A DNA stretch of 64,000 nt from CALINF01 sp039980455 (GCA_039980455.1 JBDXCG010000003.1:1798001-1862000); one strand, 5' to 3'; positions 26,945 through 36,132 are shown, counted from the stretch's first letter. Numbers and translations are program-made. The notes: generated from the letters alone by a model not told the origin.

Positions 26945-27615
26945 ATGCTCTAGACCAAAACTTGCAGGCCGTGATTTTCGATCTGGATGGCACGCTCATC
27001 GACACTGCCGATGAATTTGTAGAAGTGGTACAGACGTTACGAGCTGAGCACGATCTACCGCCAATGGATGCAGATACTATTCGCTCAACGGTTTCTAATG
27101 GCGCTCGGGCCCTTGTAACTCTCGCACTAGGGTTGGAAGAAAGTGACGCCACATTCGAGACACAGAGATTGCGACTCCTGGCGCTATACAGTGAGATCCT
27201 CGGCAGCACTGCGCAACCGTACCCCGGCATTATGGCGTTTTTGGAACAGCTGCAGGAACGAGGCATAGGCTGGGGTATCTGCACCAACAAACCTCGCGCC
27301 TACACCGACCCGCTTCTGGAACGCCTGAACCTGCAGCCGGCACCCGGCAGCGTTGTGTGCCCCGACGATGTGACCCATCGCAAGCCGCACCCCGAGTCGC
27401 TTTACTTAAACTGCAAACAACTCTCGTGTGCGCCCGGCAAGGCCATCTACGTAGGTGATCATAAGCGGGACATCGATGCCGGCAGGGCTGCTGGTATGAA
27501 AACAATTGCCGCCTGCTACGGATACATAGAGGCATGGGATGACCCCATGTCCTGGGGCGCCGATCTCTCGGTGGATGCGAGCACCGATCTTCACGCCTTA
27601 ATCCTTGGCCGATGA
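26941..27615 (+). CDS. mupP: N-acetylmuramic acid 6-phosphate phosphatase-like HAD hydrolase
   Basis: A 224-residue HAD phosphatase with D14-x-D16 in F-D-L-D-G-T-L, T-N-K-P in motif II, and G-D-H-K-R-D in motif IV. It resembles phosphoglycolate phosphatase (Gph). Its place between ubiG and yciK is that of Pseudomonas MupP, which dephosphorylates MurNAc-6-phosphate in the anhydroMurNAc recycling path that bypasses de novo UDP-MurNAc synthesis. MupP is therefore favoured over Gph from synteny. Confidence 0.85.
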   Translation: MNALDQNLQAVIFDLDGTLIDTADEFVEVVQTLRAEHDLPPMDADTIRSTVSNGARALVTLALGLEESDATFETQRLRLLALYSEILGSTAQPYPGIMAFLEQLQERGIGWGICTNKPRAYTDPLLERLNLQPAPGSVVCPDDVTHRKPHPESLYLNCKQLSCAPGKAIYVGDHKRDIDAGRAAGMKTIAACYGYIEAWDDPMSWGADLSVDASTDLHALILGR

Positions 27616-27642
27616 AAACGTAACAAGGCGAGATTACTCACA

Positions 27643-28401
27643 ATGAATACAGGCAACATTCCAGCGCAATATCAGCCAGCGGCAGATCTGCTACACGGTA
27701 AAGTAATTTTGGTCACCGGCGCCGGAGACGGTATTGGTCGTGCCGCCGCGCTGTGCTTTGCACAACACGACGCGACTGTGGTGCTACTGGGTAGAACAAC
27801 GTCGAAACTCGAATCGGTGTACGACGAGATCGAGGCAGCGGGTGGCCCACAACCAGCCATCTTCCCACTCGACCTGGAGTCTTCATCCGAGGAGCAGTGT
27901 CAGGCTCTGGCTGACGCGCTACAAGCGGAGTTCGGCAGACTCGACGGGGTACTTCACAATGCTAGCCTGTTGGGCGAGCGCAAACCCATTGCCATTGCTC
28001 GATTGGATGACTGGCAGTCGGTAATGAGGGTGAATGTTGACGCTGGCTTTATGCTCACTAAACATACCCTGCCATTGCTGGAAGCAGCGCCGAGTGCGTC
28101 TGTAGTGTTCACATCATCTGGCGTTGGCAGAACCGGTAAGGCCTATTGGGGCGCGTACGCAGTGTCCAAATTCGCAACCGAAGGCCTGATGCAAGTACTC
28201 GCAAGCGAACTGGAAAACACCAGCAACATAAGGGTAAATAGCTTGAACCCCGGAGCAACCAACACAGCAATGAGAAGAACCGCTTATCCTGGTGAAACGC
28301 CCACGGATAACCCCGACCCTAGTGACATCATGTCGGCCTATTTGTACCTGATGGGGAATGACAGTAGCGGGGAAACAGGAAAGGCGTTTAACGCCCAGTA
28401 A
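27643..28401 (+). CDS. yciK: YciK family short-chain dehydrogenase/reductase
   Basis: A 252-residue classical SDR. The nucleotide loop T-G-A-G-D-G-I-G is at about residues 26-33, the N-A-S segment near 104, and the catalytic Y-A-V-S-K (Y-x-x-x-K) near 175. The family is conserved beside ubiG/mupP in pseudomonads; its substrate is unknown. Its 3' end overlaps the convergent rluB by 14 bases. Confidence 0.92.
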   Translation: MNTGNIPAQYQPAADLLHGKVILVTGAGDGIGRAAALCFAQHDATVVLLGRTTSKLESVYDEIEAAGGPQPAIFPLDLESSSEEQCQALADALQAEFGRLDGVLHNASLLGERKPIAIARLDDWQSVMRVNVDAGFMLTKHTLPLLEAAPSASVVFTSSGVGRTGKAYWGAYAVSKFATEGLMQVLASELENTSNIRVNSLNPGATNTAMRRTAYPGETPTDNPDPSDIMSAYLYLMGNDSSGETGKAFNAQ

Positions 28402-29278
28402 ATTTGCCAGTCTTTCGAGCCAGTCCGCGGCCTTTGCGCTTGCCAAACTGCCGCTCCATCACTTCACGCTCTTTGACAGTTCCACGCCGCTGTTTCTTGC
28501 CCTGCAGACTCGCCATGCGATAGAGGCTCTTCACCTCTTTAGATTCGAGCTCAATCCACTGCCCCTGCTTTACGCGCGATGGAATAAACACCTCGCCGTA
28601 GCGAACGCGTTTGAGTCGTGAGACTGTCAGCCCCTGTGACTCCCAGAGCCGCCTAACCTCACGGTTGCGACCCTCCATGAGCACCACGTAATACCAGCGA
28701 TTGATGCCATCGCCACCGCCGTCCTGAATGTCGGTAAAACGCGCAATGCCATCGTCGAGCATCACGCCTTCCTGCATACGCTGGAGCATTCCATCATCAA
28801 CATTACCCATGACGCGCACCATGTACTCGCGTTCGATATTGGATGAGGGGTGCATCAAACCGTTTGCCAACTCTCCGTCAGTGGTGAACAGCAATAAGCC
28901 AGAGGTGTTGTAATCGAGGCGTCCAATAGATATCCATCGGCCGCTTTTCAACTTGGGCAGCCTTTGAAAAACATTGCGACGACCCTGTGGGTCATTGCGG
29001 GTGCAGACCTCGCCGGTGGGCTTGTGATAGAGAATGCATCGTGTTTCTTGGGCTGGTGCGATATCCAACGGCTTACCATCCACTGCGATTCGCACGCGGG
29101 CTTCCACGCGATCACCCAACTTGGCTGGTCTGCCATCAACAGTGATCCGGCCCGCCTCTATCCAGCGCTCCATTTCTCGTCGCGAGCCCAGGCCAGAACG
29201 AGCCAGCACCTTCTGCAACTTTTCTCCAGGGCTGGGCGCACCCTCTTCGGGCGCACCGGAATCAGATTGGTTAGTCAT
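28388..29278 (-). CDS. rluB: 23S rRNA pseudouridine(2605) synthase
   Basis: A 296-residue RsuA/RluB-family enzyme. An S4 RNA-binding domain occupies about residues 19-65 and the catalytic G-R-L-D-Y-N-T-S-G motif (aspartate nucleophile) is near residue 122. The C-terminus is very basic. It modifies U2605 of 23S rRNA. Its position after scpB matches Pseudomonas and E. coli-like orders. The start at 29278 is 6 bases after the scpB stop. Confidence 0.93.
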   Translation of the reverse strand: MTNQSDSGAPEEGAPSPGEKLQKVLARSGLGSRREMERWIEAGRITVDGRPAKLGDRVEARVRIAVDGKPLDIAPAQETRCILYHKPTGEVCTRNDPQGRRNVFQRLPKLKSGRWISIGRLDYNTSGLLLFTTDGELANGLMHPSSNIEREYMVRVMGNVDDGMLQRMQEGVMLDDGIARFTDIQDGGGDGINRWYYVVLMEGRNREVRRLWESQGLTVSRLKRVRYGEVFIPSRVKQGQWIELESKEVKSLYRMASLQGKKQRRGTVKEREVMERQFGKRKGRGLARKTGKFTGR

Positions 29279-29284
29279 ACGATA

Positions 29285-30172
29285 TCAGCTACGCGGCTCT
29301 GTCTCAGCGCCGGCAGCCGAGTCAGCATCATCCGCGCTCTCGACGGCATCGCCAGTGTCAGTTTCGGCATCGGCCAGAATATCACTGGCCACTGACTGCA
29401 AATCTTCTACCTCAACATCCGGCTCCGATTCATCACCGGAACCTGCCTGGCGTTCAGCGTCGTTGGTAACATCGAGTGTGGCGGCATCGGCATCGACGCT
29501 GCCCGCAACCTCTTCGGACGCTATCTCATCATGCTGTGGCGTATGCTCAGTGCCTCCTACAACAGTCAACTCAGGCGCATCGTCGGCCGTAGCGTCTACT
29601 TCTGGCTGCAGAGGCTCCGAAAAACCCAACTCCGCATTGAGTGTTTCTAAATCTCGGATCTCTGCCAAAGCCGGTAACTGATCCAGGTTTTTGAGATTGA
29701 AGTAGTCCAGAAAGGCACGAGTCGTGGCATACATGGCAGGACGCCCGGGTACATCGCGATGGCCTACGACGCGAATCCACTCACGTTCATGTAATGTTTT
29801 AACAATATTGGAGCTAACTGCCACTCCCCGAATTTCCTCTATCTCACCCCGGGTGATTGGCTGTCGATACGCGATCAGCGAGAGTGTTTCCAGTAGCGCG
29901 CGCGAGTATTTCTGTGGCCGTTCCTGCCACAATCGTGCAACCCAAGGGCTCAATGCCTGCCGCACCTGAAAACGAAACCCACTGGCCACTTCCTGCAGTT
30001 CAAAGCCTCGGTCCTCACAGCGATCGGCCACTTCTTTTAGTGCCTCACGAATCTCAGTGGTTTGAGGACGCTCCTGCTCTTCAAATAACTCGGCGAGCTG
30101 TGCAACACTCATCGCCTTTCCCGCCGCCAACAATGCGCCTTCGATAATTTGAACCAAGCCAATCTCTGACAT
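29285..30172 (-). CDS. scpB: SMC-ScpAB complex subunit B
   Basis: A 295-residue ScpB. Two winged helices fill about residues 5-175 (Y-R-Q-P-I-T-R-G-E-I is the typical central motif). Residues about 195-295 form a low-complexity acidic tail rich in D, E, A and S, which is longer than the core needs and probably disordered. With ScpA it forms the kleisin part of the SMC chromosome-segregation complex. It starts 1 base after the scpA stop. Confidence 0.95.
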   Translation of the reverse strand: MSEIGLVQIIEGALLAAGKAMSVAQLAELFEEQERPQTTEIREALKEVADRCEDRGFELQEVASGFRFQVRQALSPWVARLWQERPQKYSRALLETLSLIAYRQPITRGEIEEIRGVAVSSNIVKTLHEREWIRVVGHRDVPGRPAMYATTRAFLDYFNLKNLDQLPALAEIRDLETLNAELGFSEPLQPEVDATADDAPELTVVGGTEHTPQHDEIASEEVAGSVDADAATLDVTNDAERQAGSGDESEPDVEVEDLQSVASDILADAETDTGDAVESADDADSAAGAETEPRS

Positions 30173-30173
30173 G

Positions 30174-31055
30174 TTATTCGGACCTTGCCTTCACGTGAAT
30201 AGGGCCAAAGCCCTCGGTTTGTACAATCTCAACCAGAGACTCCTTGATGAGCTCCATAATGGCGAGGAAGGTAACCACAACACCCAGTCGACCTTCGTTG
30301 GGCGAAAATAACGCAACAAATGGGAGAAACTGCTGCCCCTTGAGTTGCTCCAACACATCAGACATACGCTCACGAGTCGACAGTGCCTCACGCTGAATAT
30401 GATGACTTTCGAACATATCGGCGCGTCGAAGCACCTCACCCAACGCAACCAACAGTTCGCGCATATCCACGTCAGGCTCAGGGCGAACCCGGTTGATTTC
30501 AGGAGGATTTGCACTGGCCACCCAGGTATCGCGCTCAAGGCGTGGCATTTCCTCAATGTCTTCGGCTGCTTTCTTGAAGCGCTCGTACTCCTGCAAGCGT
30601 CGAATCAGCGCGGCTCGCGGATCTTCCTCATCATCTTCGGCATCCGTCGAGCGCGGCAACAACATTCGGGATTTGATCTCTGCCAAAACTGCCGCCATCA
30701 ATAAATATTCGCCAGCCAGTTCGAACTGCATGGCATCCATGAGCTCGACGTAGTGCATGTATTGCTCGGTAATCTTGGAGACATCGATCTCCAGAATATC
30801 CAGATTCTGACGCCGTATCAGATAGAGCAATAGGTCGAGAGGGCCCTCAAATGCCTCGAGGAACACTTCCAGCGCTTGTGGCGGGATGTAGAGATCTTTT
30901 GGAAGCTCTGTCATCGCCTGCCCCATCACCACAGCGAACGGCATCTCACCCTGCTGAGGAGGGTTGGGCGTCATCATTGCTGGGGGTGGAGGCGTAGCGC
31001 TCTGCTCTGCAGTTGCGCTGGACGGAGTTTCGCGGGAGCTATCGTTTGCTGACAC
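30174..31055 (-). CDS. scpA: Segregation and condensation protein A (kleisin)
   Basis: A 293-residue ScpA. The N-terminal kleisin segment F-E-G-P-L-D-L-L-L-Y-L-I is at about residues 68-79, followed by D-I-L-E-I-D-V-S-K-I and the C-terminal winged helix. The first 45 residues are a proline-rich variable extension. The start is GTG at 31055 with GCAGGTATAACC upstream; an ATG at codon 27 is an alternative. No smc gene is in the window. Confidence 0.94.
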   Translation of the reverse strand: MSANDSSRETPSSATAEQSATPPPPAMMTPNPPQQGEMPFAVVMGQAMTELPKDLYIPPQALEVFLEAFEGPLDLLLYLIRRQNLDILEIDVSKITEQYMHYVELMDAMQFELAGEYLLMAAVLAEIKSRMLLPRSTDAEDDEEDPRAALIRRLQEYERFKKAAEDIEEMPRLERDTWVASANPPEINRVRPEPDVDMRELLVALGEVLRRADMFESHHIQREALSTRERMSDVLEQLKGQQFLPFVALFSPNEGRLGVVVTFLAIMELIKESLVEIVQTEGFGPIHVKARSE

Positions 31056-31093
31056 GGTTATACCTGCTCTGGCCTATGCCACAGTATACCTGA

Positions 31094-31717
31094 CTAATCC
31101 TGAAAAGCTGAAATATCTCCCTTGCCGGCCCGTAAAACCAAAGGACTGTCATCTGCCAGATCGATCACACTGGTCGGCTCCATACCGCAGTAGCCACCAT
31201 CGATCACCAGATCAACATCGTTTTGCAGCACCTGCCGGATATCATAGGGGTCAATCAGTGGATATTCGTCACCTGGCATGATGAGGGTCACGCTCATCAT
31301 GGGTTCGCCAAGATCTGCCAACAGAGCCTGCGCGATCGCATTGTCGGGTACTCGCAGGCCCACGGTTTTGCGCTTGGCGTGCATCAATCTGCGGGGAACT
31401 TCTGAGGTGGCCTTAAGGATGAAGGTGTAGGGGCCGGGAGTGGCATGTTTCAGTAGACGATAAACCGTGTTGTCGACCTTGGCATAGCTGGCGATTTCTG
31501 AAAGGTCTCGGCAAACCAGCGTAAAATTGTGCCTGTCATCCAGCTTACGAATTCGCCTGATCCGATCCAGTGCATTCTTGTCGCCAATGTGACAACCCAG
31601 CGCGTAGGCCGAATCTGTTGGGTATACAACGACACCACCGGAGCGAACGATATCGGACGCCTGTCGCACCAATCTGCCTTGAGGGGTCTCGGGATGAATC
31701 TGAAAAAACTGACTCAT
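31094..31717 (-). CDS. yciO: YciO-like Sua5/YrdC family protein
   Basis: A 207-residue YrdC-fold protein. It has the Y-P-T-D-S-A-Y nucleotide-binding segment near residue 33, K-R-K-T-V-G-L-R-V-P near 133 and the P-M-M-S-V-T strand. Relatives include TsaC/Sua5, which make threonylcarbamoyl-AMP for tRNA t6A; YciO itself has a debated role. The start is ATG at 31717, overlapping the TGA of the PHP gene (ATGA). The neighbouring genes match the order around yciO in other gammaproteobacteria. Confidence 0.9.
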   Translation of the reverse strand: MSQFFQIHPETPQGRLVRQASDIVRSGGVVVYPTDSAYALGCHIGDKNALDRIRRIRKLDDRHNFTLVCRDLSEIASYAKVDNTVYRLLKHATPGPYTFILKATSEVPRRLMHAKRKTVGLRVPDNAIAQALLADLGEPMMSVTLIMPGDEYPLIDPYDIRQVLQNDVDLVIDGGYCGMEPTSVIDLADDSPLVLRAGKGDISAFQD

Positions 31718-32568
31718 TGAGTCGACACCTCCACAGAAGAAAAGCGCTCCCATATGCCGCCAGCATCACCCATGCGTGATATGTCCACACCCACATCCGC
31801 TCCATAGGTGCTATCGCGGTGAAAATCGCTTCCTACCGATGCCGCCAGGTTAAAGTCCTCCGCGAGCCGCTGCAATTGAGCCCGCTGATCGGGTGTCTGA
31901 AAGCCGCTGTGGACTTCTAATGCACTGCCACCGTGCTCATGAAAATCATTCGCGAGTCGGCGCAACTTCATGCGCGTAAAGCGGTATTTCAATGGATGAG
32001 CAAGAACGGCACTGCCGCCAGAACTCACAATCCACTGTACGACCTCAGACAACTGCGGCCAGAAGGCCTTGACGTCACCGGTCTTACCGCGGCCCAGATA
32101 CTTATCAAATGCTTTAGCAAAGCTCTCTACGTGACCTTGCGCGACCATCCAGGCGGCGAAATGAGGCCGACCCAACTGACTGCTTCCTGCCTCGGCCATC
32201 GCGCCCTCTAAAGCGCCCGTAAAGCCCAGCTTCTCGAGTCTCTGGCCAATTTTCTCACCTCGCTCCTTGCGAGCCGTATTTAGCAAGGTCAACGCTTCTT
32301 CCATGGCGGGATGGTCGCAATCCATCCCTAAACCCACAACGTGGATCGTAGCTCCCGACCACTGGCAGGACATTTCGATACCGGGAATAAGAACCATGGT
32401 GTCGTCAATTTGAGTATAATGCTCGGCGACTTCCCTGAAACCGGCCACTGTGTCGTGATCCGTGATGGCAAATAACTGCACTCCACGAGTACGCGCTCGC
32501 GCCAGCAATTCGCTGGGCGTAAGAGCACCATCTGAGGCGGTAGTGTGTGTGTGGAAGTCAATTAGCAC
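31714..32568 (-). CDS. PHP-domain 3',5'-nucleoside bisphosphate phosphatase/5'-3' exoribonuclease (RNase AM/YciV type)
   Basis: A 284-residue PHP phosphoesterase. Metal ligands include H6-x-H8 in D-F-H-T-H-T and the aspartate in S-D-G, T-D-H-D in motif II, and the C-terminal S-D-F-H-R. The homologue YciV/Rnm in E. coli trims 5' ends of rRNA and degrades pAp-like molecules. The start is GTG at 32568. It is divergent from yciB, with 132 bases between them. Confidence 0.92.
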   Translation of the reverse strand: MLIDFHTHTTASDGALTPSELLARARTRGVQLFAITDHDTVAGFREVAEHYTQIDDTMVLIPGIEMSCQWSGATIHVVGLGMDCDHPAMEEALTLLNTARKERGEKIGQRLEKLGFTGALEGAMAEAGSSQLGRPHFAAWMVAQGHVESFAKAFDKYLGRGKTGDVKAFWPQLSEVVQWIVSSGGSAVLAHPLKYRFTRMKLRRLANDFHEHGGSALEVHSGFQTPDQRAQLQRLAEDFNLAASVGSDFHRDSTYGADVGVDISRMGDAGGIWERFSSVEVSTQ

Positions 32569-32700
32569 GGTAATTACACTATTGTGAGTACATCAACGTT
32601 TAGTAGGTCCAGCGGACGATCAATTCCGCCGAACGTCTGCCCTTGAGCATCGAATCGGCGGTTAGTTTAACATGCCCGCCCACCACATGAGCCACGCATC

Positions 32701-33303
32701 ATGAAACAGCTTCTTGAATTTTTCCCAATTGTTTTGTTTTTCATCGCCTACCAACTGCGCGGTGAAACTATCAGTATTGGTGGCTGGGAGCACACCCTCG
32801 ACGGTATTTTCTCTGCCACGGCCGTACTCATGGCGGCAACATTGATACAAGTATTCATCAGCTACTTGCTGAGTCGTAAACTGGAGAAGCGAGCGCTGTG
32901 GATGCTACTGGCCGTTTTCGTTTTTGGCGGGGCAACACTGCTCTTTCGCAACCAGATGTTTATCCAATGGAAACCAACAATCTTTAACTGGGCACTGGCA
33001 TTGGCTTTCGCAGGCTCCCAGTTTATCGGCAGCAAAAACCTCATGGAGCGCACGCTCGGCTCACAACTCGAGCTGCCCAAAAAGGTCTGGACGAGGCTCA
33101 ATCTATTGTGGATCGCCAACTTTAGCGTTGTCGGCGCTCTTAATCTTGTTGTCGCTTATTTCTATTCGGAAGAAGTATGGGTTAGCTATAAGCTCTACTC
33201 TGCCATCGGCTTTACACTGGTGCTAACCGTCCTGACCGCGTTGCTTGTCAGTCCACACCTGTCCGCGCAGGACACCGAAAAGCCCCTTAGAGACCAACCC
33301 TGA
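32701..33303 (+). CDS. yciB: Septation protein A / intracellular septation protein YciB
   Basis: A 200-residue inner-membrane protein with five hydrophobic segments. The IspZ/YciB signature is clear at the N-terminus: M-K-Q-L-L-E-F-F-P-I with Y-Q-L-R-G after the first helix. YciB works with envelope and divisome proteins in E. coli. A 10-codon open frame (32672-32704) ends in an ATGA overlap with its start. yciI follows after 13 bases. Confidence 0.95.
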   Translation: MKQLLEFFPIVLFFIAYQLRGETISIGGWEHTLDGIFSATAVLMAATLIQVFISYLLSRKLEKRALWMLLAVFVFGGATLLFRNQMFIQWKPTIFNWALALAFAGSQFIGSKNLMERTLGSQLELPKKVWTRLNLLWIANFSVVGALNLVVAYFYSEEVWVSYKLYSAIGFTLVLTVLTALLVSPHLSAQDTEKPLRDQP

Positions 33304-33316
33304 GAAGGATCATCAC

Positions 33317-33616
33317 ATGTACTATGCCATCTTGTGTGAGGACGTTAACGACAGCCTGGCACTGCGGAAACAGGCCCGTCCGGCTCATCTTGAGAGAATC
33401 TCTTTATTAGTGGAACAGGGCAGACTCCTTGTCGCAGGCCCCCACCCCGCCATTGATTGTGATGACCCGGGAGAAGCTGGCTTCACCGGCAGCCTGATCA
33501 TCGCGGAATTTGAGAGCCTTGAAGAGGCTACGAGCTGGGCTGATTCAGACCCCTACGTTACAGCAGGCGTATTCAAACGCGTCGTAGTGAAGCCCTACAA
33601 GGTGGTACTGCCCTAG
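33317..33616 (+). CDS. yciI: YciI-like protein
   Basis: A 99-residue YciI/YCII domain protein with the ferredoxin-like fold. The conserved R-P-x-H and the D-P-Y near residue 78 are present. A function has not been settled for this family; members resemble muconolactone isomerase-like enzymes. The ATG at 33317 follows GAAGGATCATCAC; a longer frame would overlap yciB. It is cotranscribed with yciB by spacing. Confidence 0.93.
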   Translation: MYYAILCEDVNDSLALRKQARPAHLERISLLVEQGRLLVAGPHPAIDCDDPGEAGFTGSLIIAEFESLEEATSWADSDPYVTAGVFKRVVVKPYKVVLP

Positions 33617-33679
33617 CCGGCAATAACCGTGATAAACTTTCGCGCCTTTTCCACACACCTAAACAGTAAGGATAGCCCG

Positions 33680-34354
33680 GTGCTTCGAACCACTATTTTC
33701 GGTCTTTTACTGGCCCTGTTATCGACAGCAGCCAGCGCGCAAGACATCCGCTTTATCAGTGATAAGCAGTTTATCCCCGTACGCAGTGGCGCAGGTAACG
33801 ACTATCGCATTACCAATCGCGGCATCCCGTCCGGCACTCGCCTCACGGTGAGCCAGACAAGCGCCGATGGTGAGTGGGCACAGATCACAACAGACGGTGG
33901 AACTGAAGGCTGGGTACGCGCTCAGTACCTTATGGCAGACATGCCTGCCGCGAATGCTCTTAGAGCGGCAGAGGCAAATTTGACGTCAATGACTGACTCT
34001 AACGAGGCATTGCAGGCAGAGTTGGCCGCACTTAAGTCTGAACGAGTCGAAATTCTGAACAACGCCAGCAGCACAGATACCAGCTTTAGAGCGGTAAGTG
34101 AGGAACTTGCCCAGCTAAAACAGATCTCAGGTAATGCGGTGCAACTGGACATCGACAACCGCCGTCTTGTTGAAGAAACTGAAAACCTGCGCGCAAAGGT
34201 GGACATGCTGGATGCTGAAAACAGCCGCCTGAACGACAACCTGAGCAGTGAGGCCTTTATGGATGGTGCACTGGCCGTATTGCTGGGTGTCATTATTACT
34301 CTGGTTGTGCCGCGCTTGTGGCCCAAGCGCAGAAAAAGCTCTAGCTGGGCCTAG
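33680..34354 (+). CDS. Membrane-anchored SH3b/coiled-coil protein (TIGR04211, YgiM-like)
   Basis: A 224-residue exported protein. The order is a signal peptide (residues 1-20, ending A-S-A before Q), a bacterial SH3 domain (about 22-90), a long coiled coil (about 95-195) and one C-terminal membrane helix (about 199-218) before a basic tail. This is the layout of TIGR04211/YgiM proteins, whose SH3 domain sits in the periplasm. The GTG at 33680 is favoured because AAGGATAG lies 7 bases upstream and the signal peptide begins there; an upstream GTG at 33629 would add 17 polar residues. Confidence 0.88.
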   Translation: MLRTTIFGLLLALLSTAASAQDIRFISDKQFIPVRSGAGNDYRITNRGIPSGTRLTVSQTSADGEWAQITTDGGTEGWVRAQYLMADMPAANALRAAEANLTSMTDSNEALQAELAALKSERVEILNNASSTDTSFRAVSEELAQLKQISGNAVQLDIDNRRLVEETENLRAKVDMLDAENSRLNDNLSSEAFMDGALAVLLGVIITLVVPRLWPKRRKSSSWA

Positions 34355-34391
34355 TACCACTAGACCACTGAATAGAAGGAGAACCCAAAGC

Positions 34392-34964
34392 ATGCTTCGC
34401 AACCTCATCGTGACACTGGCCTTGACCTTGCTGGCCCCTTTGACACTGGCTGAAACACCCCTGCCCAACCCACAGGTAATGATTAAGACCACAGATGGTG
34501 ACATCACCGTTCGTCTTTTTCGTGACAAAGCGCCGATCTCCGTTGCTAACTTCCTAGCCTATGTGGATAGCGGTTTCTACAACGGCACCATTTTCCATCG
34601 CGTGATACCCAACTTCATGATTCAGGGCGGCGGTTTTACGCCAGAGATGGTCGAAAAGCCCAAAGGCGAGCCCATCGTGAACGAGGCTAAAAACCGCCTG
34701 CACAATGTACGTGGGACTATCGCCATGGCCAGAACCGCAGACCCAGACAGTGCCACCAATCAGTTCTACATCAACCAGCGGACAAACTTGCAGCTAGACT
34801 GGACGCCCGGCAGTGACGGCTACACCGTGTTCGGCGAGGTGACTCAGGGTATGGACATTGTGGACTACATCGCTACGTCACCTGTTGTTCAGGTAGGCCC
34901 TCACGCCAACGTGCCCGCTCAGCCAATAATCATCCTCGAGGTAGTGCGCAAGAGCATCCTATGA
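34392..34964 (+). CDS. Periplasmic peptidyl-prolyl cis-trans isomerase (cyclophilin)
   Basis: A 190-residue cyclophilin with a signal peptide (residues 1-20, L-T-L-A before E-T). Active-site motifs F-H-R-V-I-P-N-F-M-I-Q-G-G and Q-F-Y-I-N are intact. It should catalyse proline isomerisation of exported proteins, like PpiA. AAGGAGAACCC precedes the ATG. Its TGA overlaps the ATG of pdxJ. Confidence 0.94.
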   Translation: MLRNLIVTLALTLLAPLTLAETPLPNPQVMIKTTDGDITVRLFRDKAPISVANFLAYVDSGFYNGTIFHRVIPNFMIQGGGFTPEMVEKPKGEPIVNEAKNRLHNVRGTIAMARTADPDSATNQFYINQRTNLQLDWTPGSDGYTVFGEVTQGMDIVDYIATSPVVQVGPHANVPAQPIIILEVVRKSIL

Positions 34965-35731
34965 TTGCGCTCAGCGTTAATCTCAACAAGATTGCCTTGA
35001 TTCGCAACTCGCGGGACACGCGCAACCCCGATGTACCGGCGCACGCAGCGATGTGTATAGCAGCCGGCGCTGATGGTATCACCGTGCATCCACGACCTGA
35101 TCAGCGCCACATCCGAGCGCAAGACTGCTACGACCTTGCCGCCATGCTCGACGTTGAATTCAATATTGAAGGCAACCCCATGACAGGACCACGCGCGAGC
35201 GATCGGCCTGGGGTGTCAGACTACCCGGGCTTTATGGCTCTGGTAGAGGATATTAGGCCCACGCAGTGCACGCTGGTTCCGGACGGCGACAACCAACTGA
35301 CCTCTGATCACGGTTTCGACCTGAAGCGCGACGGGGACGTAGTGGCCCCACTCGTTGAACAACTCAAAGGACTGGGCGTTCGAACCAGCCTGTTTATGGA
35401 TCCAGATCCGGAACAGATAAAATTGGCCGCGGCAGTAGGCGCCGACCGTATTGAGCTCTATACAGAGTCCTATGCTGATGCCTGCAAGAACGACGGTGAC
35501 GTGGACGCTGTTTACACGCTATTTGAACGCGCAGCTGAAACTGCCCTGGAATGCGGACTCGGCGTGAACGCAGGACACGACCTCGACCTACATAATCTGC
35601 CACGTTTTGCCCAACTTCCCGGCCTACAGGAAGTGTCTATAGGCCACGCTCTGACGGTAGACGCGATTCGTATGAGCCTTGCCAGCGCTGTGGCTGCCTA
35701 CCAGCAAGCGTTGGGAAAACCCGCCGCTTAG
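34961..35731 (+). CDS. pdxJ: Pyridoxine 5'-phosphate synthase
   Basis: A 256-residue PdxJ. The N-terminal L-S-V-N-L-N-K and H-P-R-P-D-Q-R-H (active site) motifs, N-I-E-G-N-P and the C-terminal G-H-D-L and S-I-G-H phosphate-binding motifs are all present. It joins 1-deoxyxylulose-5-phosphate and 3-amino-2-oxopropyl phosphate. The stop overlaps the convergent thioesterase stop by 4 bases. Confidence 0.97.
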   Translation: MIALSVNLNKIALIRNSRDTRNPDVPAHAAMCIAAGADGITVHPRPDQRHIRAQDCYDLAAMLDVEFNIEGNPMTGPRASDRPGVSDYPGFMALVEDIRPTQCTLVPDGDNQLTSDHGFDLKRDGDVVAPLVEQLKGLGVRTSLFMDPDPEQIKLAAAVGADRIELYTESYADACKNDGDVDAVYTLFERAAETALECGLGVNAGHDLDLHNLPRFAQLPGLQEVSIGHALTVDAIRMSLASAVAAYQQALGKPAA

Positions 35732-36132
35732 TCCCGACCATCAGCCTGATACGCCTCTATTGGTGTGCGTAACTCATCAGGTAATGGAGAGGGTCGATGC
35801 GTTTCCCGGTCCATGTGAACCAGCACCGCTACGCCAACCACCGTTGGCTTTCCATGTTGTGTCATCTCACACTCTATCGTGACGGAAGTACGCCCAACAG
35901 TAGCCCGGGTTACAGTGGCCGTCACGGGTGCGCCTAGAAACGTCTCCCCAACATAATCGATCTTAATCGAGGCCAGAATCCAGCCTCGAGGTGTCATGTC
36001 TGCAGGCAGCAACCACTCGAGAAAGCTGATGCGCGCAGTCTCAAACCAGCCTGCGATAGACACATTACTAACATGCCCCTGTGCATCGGTTTCGTAAAAG
36101 CGTGGCACCAGATCCAGCGAATAAATTGACAC
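35728..36132 (-). CDS. 4HBT hot-dog fold acyl-CoA thioesterase
   Basis: A 134-residue single hot-dog protein of the 4-hydroxybenzoyl-CoA thioesterase/YbgC type. The motif Y-E-T-D-A-Q-G-H-V (residues 13-21), with the catalytic aspartate, is followed by the long helix and five strands. The start is GTG at 36132 with AAAGGAG at good spacing. The acyl substrate is not known. Confidence 0.9.
   Translation of the reverse strand: MSIYSLDLVPRFYETDAQGHVSNVSIAGWFETARISFLEWLLPADMTPRGWILASIKIDYVGETFLGAPVTATVTRATVGRTSVTIECEMTQHGKPTVVGVAVLVHMDRETHRPSPLPDELRTPIEAYQADGRD

Noticed and set aside
28384..28396. GGCGTT/AACGCC palindrome at the yciK-rluB junction
   Set aside because: Loop of one base and no T-run; it lies within both coding ends.
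32626..32661. CCGCCGA/TCGGCGG inverted repeat between the PHP gene and yciB
   Set aside because: Seven-base GC-rich arms 22 bases apart are easily found by chance; nothing links them to a regulator.
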